Counted from the stretch's first letter, positions 8,526 through 17,736 are shown. The stretch is DNA of 64,000 nt from an uncultured Eubacteriales bacterium (GCA_934692675.1 CAKUUD010000003.1:124001-188000), one strand, 5' to 3'. The notes: generated by a model from the letters alone, not told the origin. Translations and numbers: made by a program.

Positions 8526-10292
8526 ATGGAATCTAAAATCAATATTCCAAAAGGTTTTATGAAATATTTTTATAAGTACGGCTACAAATACAGATTTTAC
8601 ATAGCCATGATTACCCTTTTTTCTATTATTGAATCGGTAGTTACCGTAATTTCGCCGTGGATTATGGGCAAAACCATAAACATTTTGCAAACTTTGAGTA
8701 TCCCCGAAGGAACAGATATTAAGTTTAAAAATTTAGCGGGATTTTTAGCGATACTTGCCGGTTTGTATTTTTTGTATTCCATTTCAAGAACTTTAAAAAG
8801 ATATTTTTCTACATTCGTTACCGAAAAAATCTCATACGCTCTAAGAAATGATGTGTCAGCAAAAATAAACAGACTTCGTTTAAGCTATATCGAAACCACT
8901 AGTTACGGCGAAATTTTATCTCGAAGCGTCAGTGATGTCGAAGCCATAAGTTCGGCGCTTACAGAATATTTGGGCAATTCAATTTCTTCTATTATTTTAA
9001 GTATAGGAATAATTTCCATGATGTTTTTTGTAAGTCCCGAAATGAGTTGGGTTTATTTTGGATTTTTGCCTTTTATTTTTTTATTGATTTTTATTCCCGT
9101 GAAAAAATCAAAAAAATACATTGAATCTTTCCGTGAAAATATAGGGAAAATCGCAACCTGCGCTGAAGAATCCTTTTCAGGGTTCGAAACTTTAAAAAAT
9201 TTTGATCTTGAAAATAATTATCAAAAAAAATTCGAAAATATAAACAATAATATGTTTGAAAGCGATTGGAAGTCCAATTTTTTGCCGTCATTAACCGCCC
9301 CTGTTATCGGATTTATACGAGATATAAGTACATTGATTTCATGCGCTCTCGGAGGGTACTTGGTAGTTATAAAAGGCATGCCGCTTGGCAATATTATGTC
9401 ATTTTTATCGTACTCGGGGCAGCTTATGGAACCTATTGCAGGTATGGCCGGGATTTACGGCACCTGGCAAAATATTTGTGTTTCCGCTTCAAGAGTATAT
9501 GAGATTTTGCACGCCCCCGAAGAAACCTCAGGCTTTTCAGAAGAGATAAAAGACATGAATTCCGAAAAAATTTTGGAATTTTCTAACGTTTCTTTTGAAT
9601 ATGAAAAGGATAAATTGATTATAGACAATATTTCTTTTTCTGTGTCAAAAGGGCAAACAATCGCGCTGGTAGGCGAGACAGGCGCCGGCAAAAGCACTGT
9701 TTTGAAATTGCTTACAAATTTTTATAAACCTAAATCCGGCAAGATATTGTTCAGCGGTGTGGATATTAATTCGATTTCTCTTGAAAATTACAGGAAAAAT
9801 TTTGGAATAGTTACTCAGGATTCTTGGCTCTACAAAGACACAATAATGAATAATATAAGATATGGGAACTTAAATGCATCTGACGAAAAAATCATTGAAG
9901 TTTCCAAAAAATTGGGTATTCATCATTTTATTGAAACTTTACCGGAAAGCTACGCAACAATCGTTGATGAGAGTATGATAAATTTATCCGAAGGGCAGAA
10001 GCAACTAATTTGTATAGCTCGCCTAGTTATTTCTGAGGCTCCTATTTTTGTTCTTGATGAGGCAACTTCTTTCATTGATACCTGCACGGAAAGCCATATA
10101 CAGGAGATTTTAAAATCACTTTTTAAACAAAAAACTTCGCTAGTGGTTGCTCACCGGCTCAGCACTGTAAAAAATGCCGATATGATACTTGTCATGAAAA
10201 AAGGTAAGATTGTAGAATCTGGAAGACACGAAGATTTGATGAATAAAAATCAATACTATGCCGATTTTTATGAAAGCCAGTACAAAATCTAA
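8526..10292 (+). CDS. ABC exporter half-transporter, catalytic subunit
   Basis: 588 residues, membrane domain then NBD. Walker A GETGAGKST (near 383), Walker B FVLDEATS with catalytic Glu (near 507) and switch His (VAHRLST) are intact. Its signature is LSEGQ rather than LSGGQ. In the head-to-tail NBD dimer this altered signature would face the degenerate Walker motifs of the first subunit, so the two genes together give one active and one inactive ATP site. RBS GAGGAGG overlaps the end of the upstream gene, indicating coupled translation. Confidence 0.92.
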   Translation: MESKINIPKGFMKYFYKYGYKYRFYIAMITLFSIIESVVTVISPWIMGKTINILQTLSIPEGTDIKFKNLAGFLAILAGLYFLYSISRTLKRYFSTFVTEKISYALRNDVSAKINRLRLSYIETTSYGEILSRSVSDVEAISSALTEYLGNSISSIILSIGIISMMFFVSPEMSWVYFGFLPFIFLLIFIPVKKSKKYIESFRENIGKIATCAEESFSGFETLKNFDLENNYQKKFENINNNMFESDWKSNFLPSLTAPVIGFIRDISTLISCALGGYLVVIKGMPLGNIMSFLSYSGQLMEPIAGMAGIYGTWQNICVSASRVYEILHAPEETSGFSEEIKDMNSEKILEFSNVSFEYEKDKLIIDNISFSVSKGQTIALVGETGAGKSTVLKLLTNFYKPKSGKILFSGVDINSISLENYRKNFGIVTQDSWLYKDTIMNNIRYGNLNASDEKIIEVSKKLGIHHFIETLPESYATIVDESMINLSEGQKQLICIARLVISEAPIFVLDEATSFIDTCTESHIQEILKSLFKQKTSLVVAHRLSTVKNADMILVMKKGKIVESGRHEDLMNKNQYYADFYESQYKI

Positions 10293-10299
10293 AATAAAA

Positions 10300-10332
10300 T
10301 CAGCCCTCCGTTTTTGGAGGGCTTAATTTTAT
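10300..10332. terminator. Bidirectional terminator between ABC operon and convergent gene
   Basis: AGCCCTCC and GGAGGGCT (8-bp stem) with a GTTTTT-containing loop, followed by TAATTTTATT on plus and GATTTTATTTT on minus. Confidence 0.85.
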
Positions 10333-12239
10333 TCTATAGGAGCAATTTTCTTATTTTTAAAATCTTGGAATGCTTCTTTTAATTTTTTTAACTTATGTAT
10401 TCTTTTAAGAGTTAAAATTTGTCCGTTGCTTTTATGAATTTTGAAATCCCTTTCAAATTTCATATCGCGAAGAATTTGTTGCTTTTTGTATTCTTTTTTC
10501 ACGAGAGCTTTGGCTGAACGCTTTTGAGCGTCCATTTTTTTTCTATATTCACGGATTCTGCGGGCTGCTTCCGGGTCTTCCTGCTCTCTTCTTGCTTCTT
10601 CAAGAGCACGTTCGATTAATTCGTTTGGGCTTTTGCGAAATTTTGTGGTATTTTTATTTTTTTTCTTAGGTCTCAAATCGTTTAATGCTTCAAGCAGGTC
10701 TACTAATGAAAGTTTTAAATTTTTATCATAGGCGAAAATTTTATAGGGTCTAAATTGATCGTCATATTTTTTAAGTGATTTATATATGATTTTTCTGACT
10801 ATTCCCAGTGGTTTCTCTTTTAAAATTTTGTACGAAGGGTCATTTTCTTCGACGATGCTGTAGTAATCCAAATCAGCTTTTGTAACATTAAGGGGTATCG
10901 TATTATTCTTCAAATTTTCAGCATAAAAATTACTGCAACTTTTTATCATGGACTTGAGCTTTGCTGCATCGTCATCGAGTATCATCACATCTTTGCACCT
11001 TAAACTACTAAGATGATTGACTATAAGTTCATTTTCAATTTTTGATATTTTTTCCTTTAACTCCGGGATTCGTTCCATATCGGCGCAGGAAATGCACTCG
11101 TTATAATATGATATAAGGAACAAAATTTTTCTCAGCATTTTATTGTATTTATCCGCAATTTTTTTACTACTTTCGTCCCAGGCTTCTTTTCCTATTTTTT
11201 CCCTGACTGCTTCAGAATCCTCTTTATTTAATGAATGCTTGTGATAATATTGCGAAATTTTTTCACGGTAAAGTATGTCTATATTTTTTTGAAGTTCTTT
11301 GCCTAAATTATTTTTCAGATACGCATAATCCAATATGCTCAGCGTAAGAACGTTTATATAATCATCTATACTTATCTTGTTTCTGCCTTCTTTGATTTTG
11401 CCGCAGAAGTCCGTAGGATTGTAATAAAACGTTCCGCTGTGTATGTTAGCGGGCTTTAATTTTTCCTCGTAATATAGTTTTTTAATGGGGAAAATAGCAT
11501 CCTTTAATTTTAAATCACGTAGTGTATTTATAGCGATAAGTGAGTTGAAATCTTCCTTGCCGTTAGAACCTTCGTTTTCGTGAATACGTTTGTATAAATT
11601 TACTGAAACGGTATTAATCTTTATAATTGTGTTTATTAGATCGCTGAAAAAATCATTTTCGAAAAAGTTTTTTGAATTTAAAATCATAAAAATTCTTGAT
11701 TTCAAATCTCTTCTCCATGTCATATTAGGGAACGTTTTTTTTTGTGTTAATATCTTGGCGTCTTCGAATTCTTCTTCTTTTACGTCCAAGTTTTCCACCA
11801 AAAATTTTTCTAAGGATTTTACCCTCGCGGAGTAATCAACCTCTTGTTTTAATGGACACACCGCTGAAAAGAATTTGAATATTTTTATCAAATCTATTGT
11901 GCTTGTCAAAAGATTATCTTTAATTGCTTCAAACGTGCCTGGATCTACTGCTTTGTAAACGTTTAAACAAACCACTCCTTGATATGCAGCAAGATAGATG
12001 TCTTTCAGATATACAGAATTTTTTAATTTAAAATTTATTTTTACTTCAAGGTATTTAGTAACTTCTCTGAATTCGGAATAATTCATTGCCTGTGAAATTT
12101 CAAGAGGAGTAGCTGTTTTTGGGGGATTGGCATTGGGATTTATTGCATTTATAGATGGAGCACAACACTGGGATAATATAAGCGCCGAAGACAATCCGGC
12201 GGTGATTGTTCGCTTTTTTAATGAGGGAATGAGAGACAT
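10329..12239 (-). CDS. Large secreted protein, unrecognised
   Basis: 636 residues from the ATG at 12239, chosen for AAAGGA 8 bases upstream and because it places a signal peptide at the N-terminus (basic MSLIPSLKKR, hydrophobic TITAGLSSALILSQ, likely cleavage after SINA). A lipobox-like Cys-Cys pair lies near the end of the hydrophobic stretch, so a lipoprotein is possible. The body is helical, rich in Lys, Asn and Ile, with no motif I recognise; the last 130 residues are very basic (RRIREYRKKMDAQKRSAKAL). It has its own good promoter and is divergent from the 961-residue secreted protein. Function unknown. Confidence 0.75.
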   Translation of the reverse strand: MSLIPSLKKRTITAGLSSALILSQCCAPSINAINPNANPPKTATPLEISQAMNYSEFREVTKYLEVKINFKLKNSVYLKDIYLAAYQGVVCLNVYKAVDPGTFEAIKDNLLTSTIDLIKIFKFFSAVCPLKQEVDYSARVKSLEKFLVENLDVKEEEFEDAKILTQKKTFPNMTWRRDLKSRIFMILNSKNFFENDFFSDLINTIIKINTVSVNLYKRIHENEGSNGKEDFNSLIAINTLRDLKLKDAIFPIKKLYYEEKLKPANIHSGTFYYNPTDFCGKIKEGRNKISIDDYINVLTLSILDYAYLKNNLGKELQKNIDILYREKISQYYHKHSLNKEDSEAVREKIGKEAWDESSKKIADKYNKMLRKILFLISYYNECISCADMERIPELKEKISKIENELIVNHLSSLRCKDVMILDDDAAKLKSMIKSCSNFYAENLKNNTIPLNVTKADLDYYSIVEENDPSYKILKEKPLGIVRKIIYKSLKKYDDQFRPYKIFAYDKNLKLSLVDLLEALNDLRPKKKNKNTTKFRKSPNELIERALEEARREQEDPEAARRIREYRKKMDAQKRSAKALVKKEYKKQQILRDMKFERDFKIHKSNGQILTLKRIHKLKKLKEAFQDFKNKKIAPIE

Positions 12240-12285
12240 TTTAAAAATCCTTTCTTTTCTCTTTCTTTTTATATTAATTAAAATC

Positions 12286-12314
12286 ACTTTACCATAAGTT
12301 AAATTTAATGTCAA
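12286..12314 (-). promoter_or_regulatory. Sigma-A-type promoter of the 636-residue secreted protein
   Basis: Minus strand TTGACA (12314-12309), 17 bases, TAAAGT (12291-12286), about 45 bases upstream of the start codon. Confidence 0.75.
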
Positions 12315-12330
12315 ATTTTTATTTAAAAAT

Positions 12331-12366
12331 ATAAGCGCCTGCTGTATTAAGCAAGCGCTTTTTTTA
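12331..12366. terminator. Terminator downstream of the small Cys/Arg peptide gene
   Basis: AAGCGCCTGC and GCAAGCGCTT form a stem with one mismatch and loop TGTATTAA. It starts 3 bases after the stop codon of the small gene; T-rich DNA flanks both sides, stronger on plus. Confidence 0.65.
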
Positions 12367-12368
12367 TT

Positions 12369-12512
12369 TTATGAACAAGAACATCGTGACGTCCTAAAAG
12401 GTGTAAATCTACAATTTCTAATCCGCCCGATGGCTTGATTCCTACAATAGACCGTGGTCGGCATACATGCCAGATTCCTTCTTAATCTCCTTAATCTACA
12501 ATTTGTCCTCAT
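12369..12512 (-). CDS. 47-residue Cys- and Arg-rich cationic peptide
   Basis: ATG at 12512 with a near-perfect AAAGGAGG 7 bases upstream and a terminator right after the stop, which is why I call it real. The peptide has 6 Cys and 12 Arg, no Lys, Asp or Glu, unlike its Lys-rich neighbours. It begins MRTNCRLRRLRRN and ends RFTPFRTSRCSCS. No signal peptide or double-Gly leader. It could be a spore-coat-like or nucleic-acid-binding peptide, a metal-binding peptide or an antimicrobial one; nothing in the sequence decides. It lies between two divergent secreted-protein genes. Confidence 0.6.
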   Translation of the reverse strand: MRTNCRLRRLRRNLACMPTTVYCRNQAIGRIRNCRFTPFRTSRCSCS

Positions 12513-12609
12513 TTTTATTCCTCCTTTGGGAAAGCTTTTTACTTTCCGCATTAACATATTATTCTAATTATAAAATATATGTGACTAGAAATTGTTACTT
12601 CGACTTGGA

Positions 12610-12639
12610 TTGACAAATACCCGTGTTCGATGTTATAAT
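12610..12639 (+). promoter_or_regulatory. Strong sigma-A-type promoter of the 961-residue protein
   Basis: TTGACA (12610-12615), 18 bases, TATAAT (12634-12639); both hexamers are perfect. The start codon is 37 bases downstream, with AGAAGGAG as RBS. Confidence 0.85.
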
Positions 12640-12676
12640 AAGATTATTATATTGTTACAAATAGAAGGAGAATATT

Positions 12677-15562
12677 ATGAATTTTGATAAACATAATTTT
12701 CTAAAGAAAATAGCTGCTATCTCTTCAGGATTGGCAATAGGCATACTCCCGGTATTATCTACATGCCAAATTAATGCTCTTTTACAGGTGGATGTTGATG
12801 CTGTTGCCGAAAACATCGAAAAAATGAAAGTAGAATGCACCGCAGCAGATGGAAAATTGGCGTATTATTGTTTAATAAAAAACTTTTTCAGAAAAAATAA
12901 ACTTAGGCCAGATTTGGACCGTTTCAGCCTTGTAGAGCAGAAATTAAACCGGCTAAATTTTTTCAAAATTGACCAGATTGAAAAAATTCTTTTGGCAGGA
13001 GCAATGATTATTGATTTTAACAAAAAAGTTGCAGAATTTGATTCCAAAAAATTTGAATTGAACTCCAATATGAACGAAATTTGCAATAGCTTAGTGTGGC
13101 TGTACAAATTTTATACATTTGTAATTGAAAACACCGAAAGCATGCTAAAACAAGGCATCCACCCTGAAAAGGGAGCTTTCCTTGAAAATACCATGGAGAA
13201 TTACAAAGCGAAGCATAGGGTCATTACCGAAATATTCTCAAATGTTATGCCGGACGGGTATTTAAATTTTACCGAAGATGCATCACGTATTTGGAATAGA
13301 GCATCCTCAAAAGCATATATTAATTCGAAGGATGGTATTGTTTCGAAGAATTGGGAAAATTTGTTGTATTATACTGTCAGATATCACGTTTGTAAAGCGT
13401 GCAGCATAGAAAAAGTTTTTGATGAATTTGATTTGGAAGATACCGAAACCAAAATTAAGGAAGAGGGAACAAAGCCCACAAGCGCAGGCCCCTCCAACGT
13501 ATCCGACGTGTTAGAAGCCAGTATTTCTGAAGGTATTAAACAAATGCATATTGAAAAAATGTTTTTTGAATTAAATGATGAGAGTAAATTCTTAGAAGGC
13601 GTAAAAGATCTTGTAGATGAGGATTTTGCAGAAGAGGAACCTTCTGTACCGTTGATAAAATTTCTTTATGCTTCCAGGTTTGAATCAAAAATGATTTTAT
13701 GTGAAAATTATTCCTCCCCTGAAAGGCGACAAAGAATTCAAAATATCAACATGAGGAATTTTTTGGAAACAATTGTATTTTATGCGTTTTCCAATAATTT
13801 GAATTGGTATTTTACAGATTATTATTATTCTACGGTAAGAAGAAATATTTTGATAAAAGCCGAATCATCGAACTCTAACTCTCACTTTTTGGGCGAAATA
13901 TTAGATGTTATGGGCGGAGGTTCAAAACATGATTATTATTATTTTGAAGATAAACTAGACAAAGCTCAGAGGGCTGCAGGAGACAAACAGATTGACCCTA
14001 AAGAGTTTGCATACCAGATGAAAGAATGGAAATATTGCTCCAAAGAATTTAAGGATATAATGATTGCGGTGTACAAAAGCCGCAAATCTCAAGGCAAAGA
14101 AAAAGACATTAGTGAATCTAAAAAGAAAGAAGTTCTGGAACGAATAAGCGATTCTTTGGATATTCTGGATATATGTGCCAGATTAAACGAAAAAAACGCT
14201 GCTTACAAAGAGTATGTTCAAGAGATAAGAAAATATGCCTCCGAGTTGCTAAAAATGAAAGTACCTTCAAACATAATAAAATTTAAGAGTTATTATGATT
14301 ATTACAAAAACCACCCGGAAAAATTACAACCCGGCATTTTAGACACCGGCAATGACGTTCCTGAAGAGGTTCGCATCGTTAACGATAAAATAAAAGAAAA
14401 TATGTATTACATGCTCAAGGAAAGCGAAGAAATTTTAAACCAAGAAGAAATCAAGTATAAAAAAGCCAAAAAAAGGAAGAAAATTTCTTCAGGAGAAGAT
14501 ATCAAAAAAGAACCCGAAAAACGCACCGAAGTGCCGAAAAAAACTTCTGAAAAGCCAAAAATTTCCGAAGATAAAAATCAAACTTCCGCACCGGCAAAGC
14601 CTGTAGGCACCGAAAAACCACTCCAAAGCCCTGAAATTAAGCCCAATAAAGTAGAAGAAAACACCCACATTACGCCAAAGGAAGGCGAAGAAGTTTCAAA
14701 CCAAGAAGAAAGTAAATCTAAAAAGAAAAATTCTTCGGTAGCGGACAGCGAAAAGCCACTCCAAAGCCTTGAAATTAAACCCAATAAAGTAGAAGAAAAT
14801 ACCCACAGCGCACCAAAGAAAGGCGAAGAAGTTTCAAACCAGAAAGAACCCAAACATAAAAAACCTAAAAAGAAAAAATCTGCAGTAGCGGATAGCAAAA
14901 AAGAGCCCGAAAAACGCACCGAAGCACCTAAAAAAACTTCGGAAAATCCAAAAATTTCAGAAGAGAAAAATCAAACTTACGCACCGGCAAAGCCTGTAGA
15001 CACCGAAAAACCACTCCAAAGCGCCGAAACTCAGCAAAGTAAAATTAAACAGATTCAAGAAAAAGAGGAATTCCAGAAAAATCAAGTAATTAGAAGCGAA
15101 AAATGGAAAGAAGAGGTAGCGCGAAAGAAAATTGTCAAGGAAAAAGATAAGGTTAGCAAAGCCAAGGATCAAATTGTTGAAAAGACCGAATCGGAAGCTT
15201 TTTTTGAAAAATATCCTCATAAAATAGTTCTCCCTGAATCTATTAACAGCTACCTTGAAATGTTAAGAAGAAAAGGTAAGGGCGGCACTTTGCTTAGTAG
15301 AGTAGAAGAATTTATAGAACAGGGAATAATAAAACCCGGCGGACACCTTAAACGTCTGGGAGAAAACAGATTTGAGCAATACCTGACTCGAAATGAAAGA
15401 ATTGGTTTTGAGATTGGTAAAAATGAAGATGATAAATTCATTGCAATAATTCGTTCTATCGGTGGACATTTTGATAACGCCAAGGAAGTCGATAAAGCCT
15501 TTGAAAGAACGAGTTTTGGCGGAATCAGATTATCTGATAAATCTTCTAGTGGCTCTGAATAA
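12677..15562 (+). CDS. Large secreted protein with repeat linker and compact C-terminal module
   Basis: 961 residues. Signal peptide at 1-34 (MNFDKHNFLKK then hydrophobic, cleavage near INA). Residues 35-600: helical domain, no family recognised. Residues 600-790: Lys/Pro/Glu-rich repeats in the order A-B-B'-A'. Residues about 840-940: a compact module with HLKRLGENRFEQYLTRNERI, GFEIG and FIAIIRSIGGHFD, reminiscent of the RelE/ParE toxin fold (basic helix plus two strands ending in I-R-x-I-G-x-H). That resemblance is by eye only. The layout (signal, large domain, linker, small end domain) recalls secreted toxins, but no immunity gene follows; pgk does. Confidence 0.75.
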   Translation: MNFDKHNFLKKIAAISSGLAIGILPVLSTCQINALLQVDVDAVAENIEKMKVECTAADGKLAYYCLIKNFFRKNKLRPDLDRFSLVEQKLNRLNFFKIDQIEKILLAGAMIIDFNKKVAEFDSKKFELNSNMNEICNSLVWLYKFYTFVIENTESMLKQGIHPEKGAFLENTMENYKAKHRVITEIFSNVMPDGYLNFTEDASRIWNRASSKAYINSKDGIVSKNWENLLYYTVRYHVCKACSIEKVFDEFDLEDTETKIKEEGTKPTSAGPSNVSDVLEASISEGIKQMHIEKMFFELNDESKFLEGVKDLVDEDFAEEEPSVPLIKFLYASRFESKMILCENYSSPERRQRIQNINMRNFLETIVFYAFSNNLNWYFTDYYYSTVRRNILIKAESSNSNSHFLGEILDVMGGGSKHDYYYFEDKLDKAQRAAGDKQIDPKEFAYQMKEWKYCSKEFKDIMIAVYKSRKSQGKEKDISESKKKEVLERISDSLDILDICARLNEKNAAYKEYVQEIRKYASELLKMKVPSNIIKFKSYYDYYKNHPEKLQPGILDTGNDVPEEVRIVNDKIKENMYYMLKESEEILNQEEIKYKKAKKRKKISSGEDIKKEPEKRTEVPKKTSEKPKISEDKNQTSAPAKPVGTEKPLQSPEIKPNKVEENTHITPKEGEEVSNQEESKSKKKNSSVADSEKPLQSLEIKPNKVEENTHSAPKKGEEVSNQKEPKHKKPKKKKSAVADSKKEPEKRTEAPKKTSENPKISEEKNQTYAPAKPVDTEKPLQSAETQQSKIKQIQEKEEFQKNQVIRSEKWKEEVARKKIVKEKDKVSKAKDQIVEKTESEAFFEKYPHKIVLPESINSYLEMLRRKGKGGTLLSRVEEFIEQGIIKPGGHLKRLGENRFEQYLTRNERIGFEIGKNEDDKFIAIIRSIGGHFDNAKEVDKAFERTSFGGIRLSDKSSSGSE
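14500..15030 (+). repeat. Nested in-frame repeats A-B-B'-A' within the 961-residue gene
   Basis: Unit B (starts E-K-P-L-Q-S, includes IKPNKVEENTH and GEEVSNQ) occurs at about 14612 and again at 14750, a 138-base (46-codon) period. Unit A (KKEPEKRTE, PKKTSE, KNQT, APAKPV) occurs at about 14504 and again at about 14897. The divergence is mainly synonymous or conservative, so the copies are kept in frame. Confidence 0.85.
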
Positions 15563-15614
15563 TCTTAAAATAAATATAAAAAATAATATTAATTTTATGT
15601 AAATTTATGTAGAC

Positions 15615-15643
15615 TTGCAAGATTTTTGCATTCCCGATATAAT
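15615..15643 (+). promoter_or_regulatory. Sigma-A-type promoter of pgk-tpiA-gpmI
   Basis: TTGCAA (15615-15620), 17 bases, TATAAT (15638-15643), about 50 bases before the pgk start. Confidence 0.75.
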
Positions 15644-15693
15644 ATCTTGAGTACTATTATTTATGATAAAAATTCAGCAGAAAGGATATGCAT

Positions 15694-16887
15694 ATGAAAT
15701 ATTTAAATAAGAAAAATGTTAGAAATATGGATATTCGCGAAAAAACTATACTCTTGCGTTGCGATTTAAATGTTCCCCTTGATGCTAAGTTTAGGATTAC
15801 CGATACCAAAAGGATAGATGAGTCATTAAATACTTTGAAGTACCTGATGGATGGTGGGGCAAAGGTTGTGATTTGTTCTCATTTGGGTAGGCCGAAGGGA
15901 AGCTTTAATAAAAAATATTCTTTGAAACCTGTAGCGGAATATTTAACCGAAGTCCTGGGAAAAGAAGTCCCTCTGACAAGTGATGTTGCGGGCGAAAACA
16001 CCAAAGAAATAATAAACAGATTGCAATTTGGCGAAGCATGCCTTATGGAAAATTTGAGATTTGAGCCCGGCGAAGAAAAAAATGACCCTGAATTCTCGAA
16101 AAAATTGGCATCGCTTGCGGATATTTATATAAATGATGCATTCGGAGTGTGCCATCGTGCGCACGCCTCGACTGTAGGTGTGACGGAATATTTGCCCTCG
16201 GGTTATGGATTCTTGATAGAGAAAGAAATCAAAATACTAAGTGAAATTCTTGAAAATCCAAAAAGCCCTTTTGTTGCTATATTGGGCGGAGCGAAAATTT
16301 CTGATAAAATAGGAGTTATTAATAATTTGCTCGAAAAAATTGATGTACTCATAGTCGGAGGCGGCATGTCCTACACCTTTACGAACGCCTTGGGATACTC
16401 TGTAGGGAAATCAATTTGCGAAAGCGATAAAATAAGCCTCACACGTGATATCATGGCTAAAGCAAAAGACAAAGGCGTAAAGATTTTGCTCCCGGTGGAC
16501 AACAAAGTCGGAAAGGATTTTTCAGAAAATACTGAAAGTAAAATAGTTGATGCAGATAAAATCCCGGATGGTTGGATGGGTTTGGATATAGGCCCCAAAA
16601 CTATTCAGAATTTTTCGGAAGCGATTAAAAACGCTAGCACAATATTTTGGAATGGCCCGATGGGAGTATCCGAGTGGAAAAACTTTGAATTAGGCACAAA
16701 AGCAGTTGCCGAAGCTGTGGCTGCTAGCGAAGCAATTTCCGTGGTTGGCGGTGGAGATACTGCTGCTGCGGTAGATAAATTCGACCTTTCTTCAAAAGTA
16801 ACTCATGTTTCAACCGGTGGTGGGGCGTCTCTTCAACTTTTGGAAGGCAAGGATTTGCCCGGATTAGAAGCACTTGACGATAAATAA
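15694..16887 (+). CDS. pgk: Phosphoglycerate kinase
   Basis: 397 residues, normal length. It transfers phosphate between 1,3-bisphosphoglycerate and ADP in glycolysis. The substrate-binding signature RCDLNVPLD, the SHLGRPKG loop and the nucleotide-binding Gly-rich GGGDTAAAV and STGGGASLQLLEG segments are present. ATG 15694 is preferred over the ATG two codons earlier because AAAGGA is then 7 bases away instead of 1. First gene of a glycolytic run. Confidence 0.97.
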   Translation: MKYLNKKNVRNMDIREKTILLRCDLNVPLDAKFRITDTKRIDESLNTLKYLMDGGAKVVICSHLGRPKGSFNKKYSLKPVAEYLTEVLGKEVPLTSDVAGENTKEIINRLQFGEACLMENLRFEPGEEKNDPEFSKKLASLADIYINDAFGVCHRAHASTVGVTEYLPSGYGFLIEKEIKILSEILENPKSPFVAILGGAKISDKIGVINNLLEKIDVLIVGGGMSYTFTNALGYSVGKSICESDKISLTRDIMAKAKDKGVKILLPVDNKVGKDFSENTESKIVDADKIPDGWMGLDIGPKTIQNFSEAIKNASTIFWNGPMGVSEWKNFELGTKAVAEAVAASEAISVVGGGDTAAAVDKFDLSSKVTHVSTGGGASLQLLEGKDLPGLEALDDK

Positions 16888-16898
16888 TTTAACAAATA

Positions 16899-16931
16899 GA
16901 TTCCCCTTTTGTGCTTTTAGGGGAATTTTTT
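16899..16931 (+). terminator. Hairpin with T-run between pgk and tpiA
   Basis: ATTCCCC and GGGGAAT (16900-16906, 16920-16926) then TTTTTT. It may reduce rather than stop transcription into tpiA, which has no obvious promoter of its own. Confidence 0.75.
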
Positions 16932-16962
16932 GGTATTTTTAAATAATGGAGCTGAACTTATT

Positions 16963-17736
16963 ATGAACAAGAGAATTATAGCGGCCAACTGGAAAATGAA
17001 CAAAGATTTGAATGATTCTAAAAATTTTTTCAAGAAGTTTTTTTCTCTAAAAACTGATTTTTCGGATGATATCATTGTTTGTCCGCCGTTTATCGATTTG
17101 GGTTATTTGTGTGAAAATTTTAAAAACAGCGGTGTTAAATTTGGAGCTCAAAATTGTTATTATGAAGATTCCGGCGCTTTTACCGGCGAAGTATCCGCCT
17201 CTATGATTAAAAAAATTGGTGCAGATTATGTAATAATAGGTCACAGCGAAAGAAGAACGTACTTTGGTGAAGATGATCATATAATAAATAAAAAAGTTTC
17301 AGCTGCTTTAAAAAACGGCCTCAAAGTGATTTTATGCGTCGGAGAAGATCTATCTCAAAGAGAACAGAAAAAAGAATTCGAAGTGGTTTTATCACAAATA
17401 AAACAGGATCTTGACGGCCTAAAACAAGAAGATGTAAAAAATATAATAATTGCATACGAACCCATATGGGCGATAGGTACAGGCAAAACCATTTTTCCAC
17501 AACAAGCCGATTTAATGTGCAAAAGTATAAAAGAATTTGTAAAAGAAACTTATAAAACTTCATCACAAATAAAAGTTCTCTATGGCGGTTCGCTTAAGAG
17601 CAGTAATGCATCCGATTTCTTTAAAATGCAAAATGTTGACGGAGGACTCATCGGAGGCGCGTCATTGGATCCCGAAGAATTTATCAAAATTATAATTGAA
17701 TCCGAAAAGACAAGTAAAGGTGATTTTAATGAGTAA
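16963..17736 (+). CDS. tpiA: Triosephosphate isomerase
   Basis: 257 residues from ATG 16963 (GGAG 11 bases upstream), starting MNKRIIAANWKMNK with the catalytic Lys. The catalytic His is in IIGHSERR, the Glu in AYEPIWAIGTGK, and the phosphate loop is GGSLKSSNA, so all active-site parts are intact. It interconverts dihydroxyacetone phosphate and glyceraldehyde 3-phosphate. Its end overlaps gpmI by 8 bases, implying coupling. Confidence 0.97.
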   Translation: MNKRIIAANWKMNKDLNDSKNFFKKFFSLKTDFSDDIIVCPPFIDLGYLCENFKNSGVKFGAQNCYYEDSGAFTGEVSASMIKKIGADYVIIGHSERRTYFGEDDHIINKKVSAALKNGLKVILCVGEDLSQREQKKEFEVVLSQIKQDLDGLKQEDVKNIIIAYEPIWAIGTGKTIFPQQADLMCKSIKEFVKETYKTSSQIKVLYGGSLKSSNASDFFKMQNVDGGLIGGASLDPEEFIKIIIESEKTSKGDFNE

